A DNA stretch of 23,729 nucleotides from a virus: positions 1 to 23,729 of IMG/VR virus record IMGVR_UViG_3300025013_000119; one strand, given 5' to 3'. Numbering within the stretch: position 1 is the first letter of the stretch; every line of letters starts with the position of its first letter. The notes beneath the pieces were generated by a model that did no database searches, was not told the DNA's origin, and saw only the letters and a program-made list of their open reading frames with translations. Below, piece by piece: positions 21,906 to 23,729 of this stretch. Position numbers and translations under genes: made by a program.

Positions 21906-22092
21906 CCGCTTCCATTTCCTGGTACTGTTCCGGAGTCAGTTTCTCCAGTTCCGCTTCCAGCGGGCTGAGTACCGGGAAATGCCGAAGGCCTGTGAAGGGG
22001 CAGGTATCCGTGGTAACAGCGGACCAGGTGAAAGAGCACCTCGGTGTCGCATCGGGTGTTTCGGTATGGCAGATAGCAATGGGGTGCTCCAT
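21820..22092 (-). CDS. Hypothetical early protein (90 aa)
   Basis: Not recognised. AAAGGAG lies seven bases before the ATG at 22092. The N-terminal half has four Cys/His-type positions (MEHPIAICHTETPDATPRCS and TDTCPFTGLRH) that could bind a metal. The second half is a helix-rich segment (LSPLEAELEKLTPEQYQEME, AAISALLLQAIAG). The last 25 residues overlap the convergent gene 21720-21905 and are less protein-like, so the C-terminus is less certain. It follows the antirepressor gene by 29 bases. Confidence 0.55.
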   Translation of the reverse strand: MEHPIAICHTETPDATPRCSFTWSAVTTDTCPFTGLRHFPVLSPLEAELEKLTPEQYQEMEAAISALLLQAIAGLHLLTESASSESGPAS

Positions 22093-22121
22093 ATAGAGGC
22101 TCCTTTATGCCGCTGAATTGC

Positions 22122-22670
22122 CTAGACCGGAAAAAGACCCGTCTGGACGGTGTCCGGCAAATTGTATAGAGGCGCCGATTCCTGGAGTAAATCGAGACAT
22201 GCGCTCTTTGCCTGCCGGACGTTGCGCAACTGGGTCGATAATGTCCGCTCCTGCTTGGTCAGGTAGGCCCACATCGCCCAGGCCTGCTCAGGCTCGGTCG
22301 GAATGGCGGCCTTTTTTGCCAGTCCGTAGTGCCCCTGCTTCCGGATCGCCGGCAGTACCTCGCTAGTCACCCACTTGCGAAACGCCTTGGCCTGGGGTTT
22401 GTTGGAGCGGAAAACAAGGTTGTACAGGCCTGACTCGTTGATGATGTTGACCTCTTGTTTGCCCCCAGGGGTGTCGGTATAAGCGACCCCCTTTTCGTCT
22501 TCATCAAGAGCCGAAACAGCGTCACGACCATTTGCAATTTCCAAGATGTCACAGACATCCTTGGCCACAAACCATGCTTCACCGGACTGGTCCACCATGC
22601 TACGCACGGATTGGAACTGCTCTTGAAATCGGAACTGCTGCATCGATTGGAACTTCTTGTCTTGGTTCAT
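22122..22670 (-). CDS. BRO-family antirepressor
   Basis: A 182-aa protein. Residues about 20-115 form a BRO-N domain: EAWFVAKDVCDILEIANGRD, then SALDEDEKGVAYTDTPGGKQ, VNIINESGLYNLVFRSNKPQ and AKAFRKWVTSEVLPAIRKQG. The C-terminal part (130-182) is helical. BRO-N proteins in phages often act as antirepressors or DNA-binding regulators of the lysis-lysogeny switch. AAGGAGGT lies five bases before the ATG at 22670. It is the first leftward early gene, divergent from the CI-like repressor, an arrangement that fits an antirepressor made when the repressor loses control. Confidence 0.85.
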   Translation of the reverse strand: MNQDKKFQSMQQFRFQEQFQSVRSMVDQSGEAWFVAKDVCDILEIANGRDAVSALDEDEKGVAYTDTPGGKQEVNIINESGLYNLVFRSNKPQAKAFRKWVTSEVLPAIRKQGHYGLAKKAAIPTEPEQAWAMWAYLTKQERTLSTQLRNVRQAKSACLDLLQESAPLYNLPDTVQTGLFPV

Positions 22671-22708
22671 ATGACCTCCTTTTGGCTGTCGCTAACCCTG
22701 TGGCTTAA

Positions 22709-22757
22709 GATATATATCAGGAATCGCTCAAATGCAAGATAAAAATCGCTCAAGTGC
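22709..22757. promoter_or_regulatory. Lysogeny switch region: leftward promoter overlapped by operator-like direct repeats
   Basis: A 14-base motif, AATCGCTCAARTGC, occurs at 22722-22735 and 22744-22757, 22 bp (two helical turns) apart, covering the start codon of the repressor. On the minus strand TTGCAT (22737-22732), a 17-base spacer and TATATC (22714-22709) form a plausible sigma-70 promoter for the antirepressor operon. Repressor bound at the repeats would block it. This is a classical switch layout; binding is inferred. Confidence 0.5.
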
Positions 22758-23124
22758 CAAAACTAGATTGTTGGAGTTAGCCTCTTTTTCAAAAGTGAAG
22801 GGTATCCGCGGGCTTGCAAATTACTTAGGTGTTCCGGACAGTAGTCTTTACTCTTGGATAAGTAGGGACAGTATTGGGGACAAAAGTGCAATACTCAAAA
22901 AAATCCCAAATGTAAGGATTGAGTGGCTGGAGTCAGGCGAAGGGGAGATGTTTTGCAATGATACAGAGCGGCCGCTTGAGGATGATGGCGGGTATATTGC
23001 TGCTGTGGCGGCCATGATGAGGGGAATGGATGCTGACACTCAGAAGGATATTTTCCTCAGTGTTCAAAAAGAGAAACTCTTGAGGGAGCTTTTGGAGGAG
23101 CGGCAGGAGAAAAAGGCGGGATGA
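22732..23124 (+). CDS. CI-type phage repressor lacking the peptidase domain
   Basis: A 130-aa protein with a Phage_CI_repr helix-turn-helix region: KVKGIRGLANYLGVPDSSLY, then SWISRDSIGDKSAILKKIPN and VRIEWLESGEGEM (about 21-78). The remainder is a helical tail (AAVAAMMRGMDADTQKDIFL, SVQKEKLLRELLEERQE), probably for oligomerisation. The S24 self-cleavage domain of many CI proteins is missing, so induction cannot be by ordinary RecA-driven cleavage; the divergent BRO gene is a likely antirepressor. AGGA lies about nine bases before the ATG, and operator-like repeats overlap it. It reads rightward, opposite to the early operon. Confidence 0.82.
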   Translation: MQDKNRSSAKTRLLELASFSKVKGIRGLANYLGVPDSSLYSWISRDSIGDKSAILKKIPNVRIEWLESGEGEMFCNDTERPLEDDGGYIAAVAAMMRGMDADTQKDIFLSVQKEKLLRELLEERQEKKAG

Positions 23125-23195
23125 GCACTACCGGATAATTGGGGAAATGGTAAAGGTTCGGCGGGAGATATGAATTCTGGGAGGATACAACTGTT

Positions 23196-23729
23196 ATGAA
23201 GGCAATATGGTTACTGCTTCTGTTCACTTTGTGTTCAGGTTGTACTATGGGCGTGGTGACAGTAAAAAAATCGGAATTGGATAATTCGACGCATATTGCG
23301 ATGACGCCTGCAACGGCAATACCTTATATCGCTTTAGGTTTATCCTGGAATGACAAATTACCAAGGGATGAATTAACACTAGAGGTGATAAAAACCCATG
23401 GTGGCAGCGTGTCAGGTGGGGAATCTCTACACTTTAACATCGATGGCGAATTGATTAATTTTACATCTTTTGATTCAACCGCTGAAATAGGGTTTAAACC
23501 AGGTCTGTACAATTCCGTTGCTTCAATCCCTGGGCATGCTTGGAGTTCAAGACGCTATACCATCCCCCCTACCTTCCTGAAAAAGCTGCTCAATGCGCGC
23601 AAAGTGGTTATTCGGGTAGATTTGGACAGGGAATATGCTGAAGGGATTTTGGTTACAGATCCGACATTCTTTTTATCATATGCACCGGATTTTATGGCAG
23701 CATATGAGGATTACCATAGTACAAGATAA
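23196..23729 (+). CDS. Secreted lipoprotein, possible lysogenic-conversion gene
   Basis: A 177-aa protein with a lipoprotein signal: MKAIWLLLLFTLCSGCTMG, a short basic start, hydrophobic core and a lipobox (LCSGC, lipidated Cys16). The mature part is strand-rich (for example IAMTPATAIPYIALGLSWND and LHFNIDGELINFTSFDSTAE) with no family recognised. GGGAGG lies nine bases before the ATG at 23196, 71 bases after the repressor. The gene is richer in A and T than the late genes. It follows the repressor in the same direction, so it may be expressed in the lysogen and alter the cell surface. It ends exactly at the window edge. Confidence 0.75.
   Translation: MKAIWLLLLFTLCSGCTMGVVTVKKSELDNSTHIAMTPATAIPYIALGLSWNDKLPRDELTLEVIKTHGGSVSGGESLHFNIDGELINFTSFDSTAEIGFKPGLYNSVASIPGHAWSSRRYTIPPTFLKKLLNARKVVIRVDLDREYAEGILVTDPTFFLSYAPDFMAAYEDYHSTR

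Overview
The window is most of a temperate tailed-phage genome (prophage): the head-packaging genes, the replication module, a long accessory stretch and the lysogeny switch. Almost everything is on the minus strand, so the biological order runs from right to left. The high G+C content (with AT-rich islands), GTG and TTG starts and strong GGAGG ribosome sites suit a Geobacter-like (Desulfuromonadota) host, but that is an inference without a database search. No ribosomal RNA, tRNA or clear host gene is visible. The phage continues past the left edge (major capsid, tail and lysis genes are not seen).

Right end (about 20.4-23.7 kb): a CI-type repressor and a lipoprotein gene read rightward. Divergent from the repressor runs an early leftward operon: BRO-type antirepressor, a small protein, a BcepMu gp16-like regulator, a CII-like regulator, and two small proteins ending at a terminator. 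Operator-like direct repeats lie over the repressor start.

Middle (about 14.1-20.3 kb): tightly packed small genes with 4-nt stop/start overlaps. They include a minimal tyrosine recombinase (196 aa), a tandem OB-fold protein, a MazG-like protein, several zinc-ribbon microproteins, a DUF1599-like protein, a NADAR (YbiA-like) protein and a DUF551-like protein. The part next to the second recombinase looks like an integron cassette region. That recombinase carries the integron-integrase (IntI) signature, one strong attC-like hairpin and weaker ones separate the genes, and three stop codons fall inside RYYYAAC-type boxes.

Replication (about 9.3-12.9 kb): a 1017-aa primase-helicase follows a 56-bp (GA)28 tract. 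Beyond its 3' end are 13 perfect copies of ACTGCACCA around an AT-rich core, the likely iteron origin.

Left part (1-8.75 kb): a third, full-length tyrosine recombinase, a Mor/C-family activator, then the late genes in order: small and large terminase, portal fused to a Mu F-like head protein, two small genes, prohead protease with a nested scaffold, and a DUF2190-like capsid cement protein. Two 35-bp near-identical elements, each with the same dyad 17 bases from an extended -10, precede the terminase and capsid blocks. They are the best candidates for the targets of the Mor-like activator. A terminator-like hairpin over the terminase ribosome site suggests that only transcripts starting at the local promoter are translated well.

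The observations most worth following are the integron-type integrase with cassette-like sites inside a prophage, the Mor/late-promoter circuit with its RNA hairpin, the iteron origin, and the (GA)28 tract that could switch a small zinc-ribbon gene on and off.
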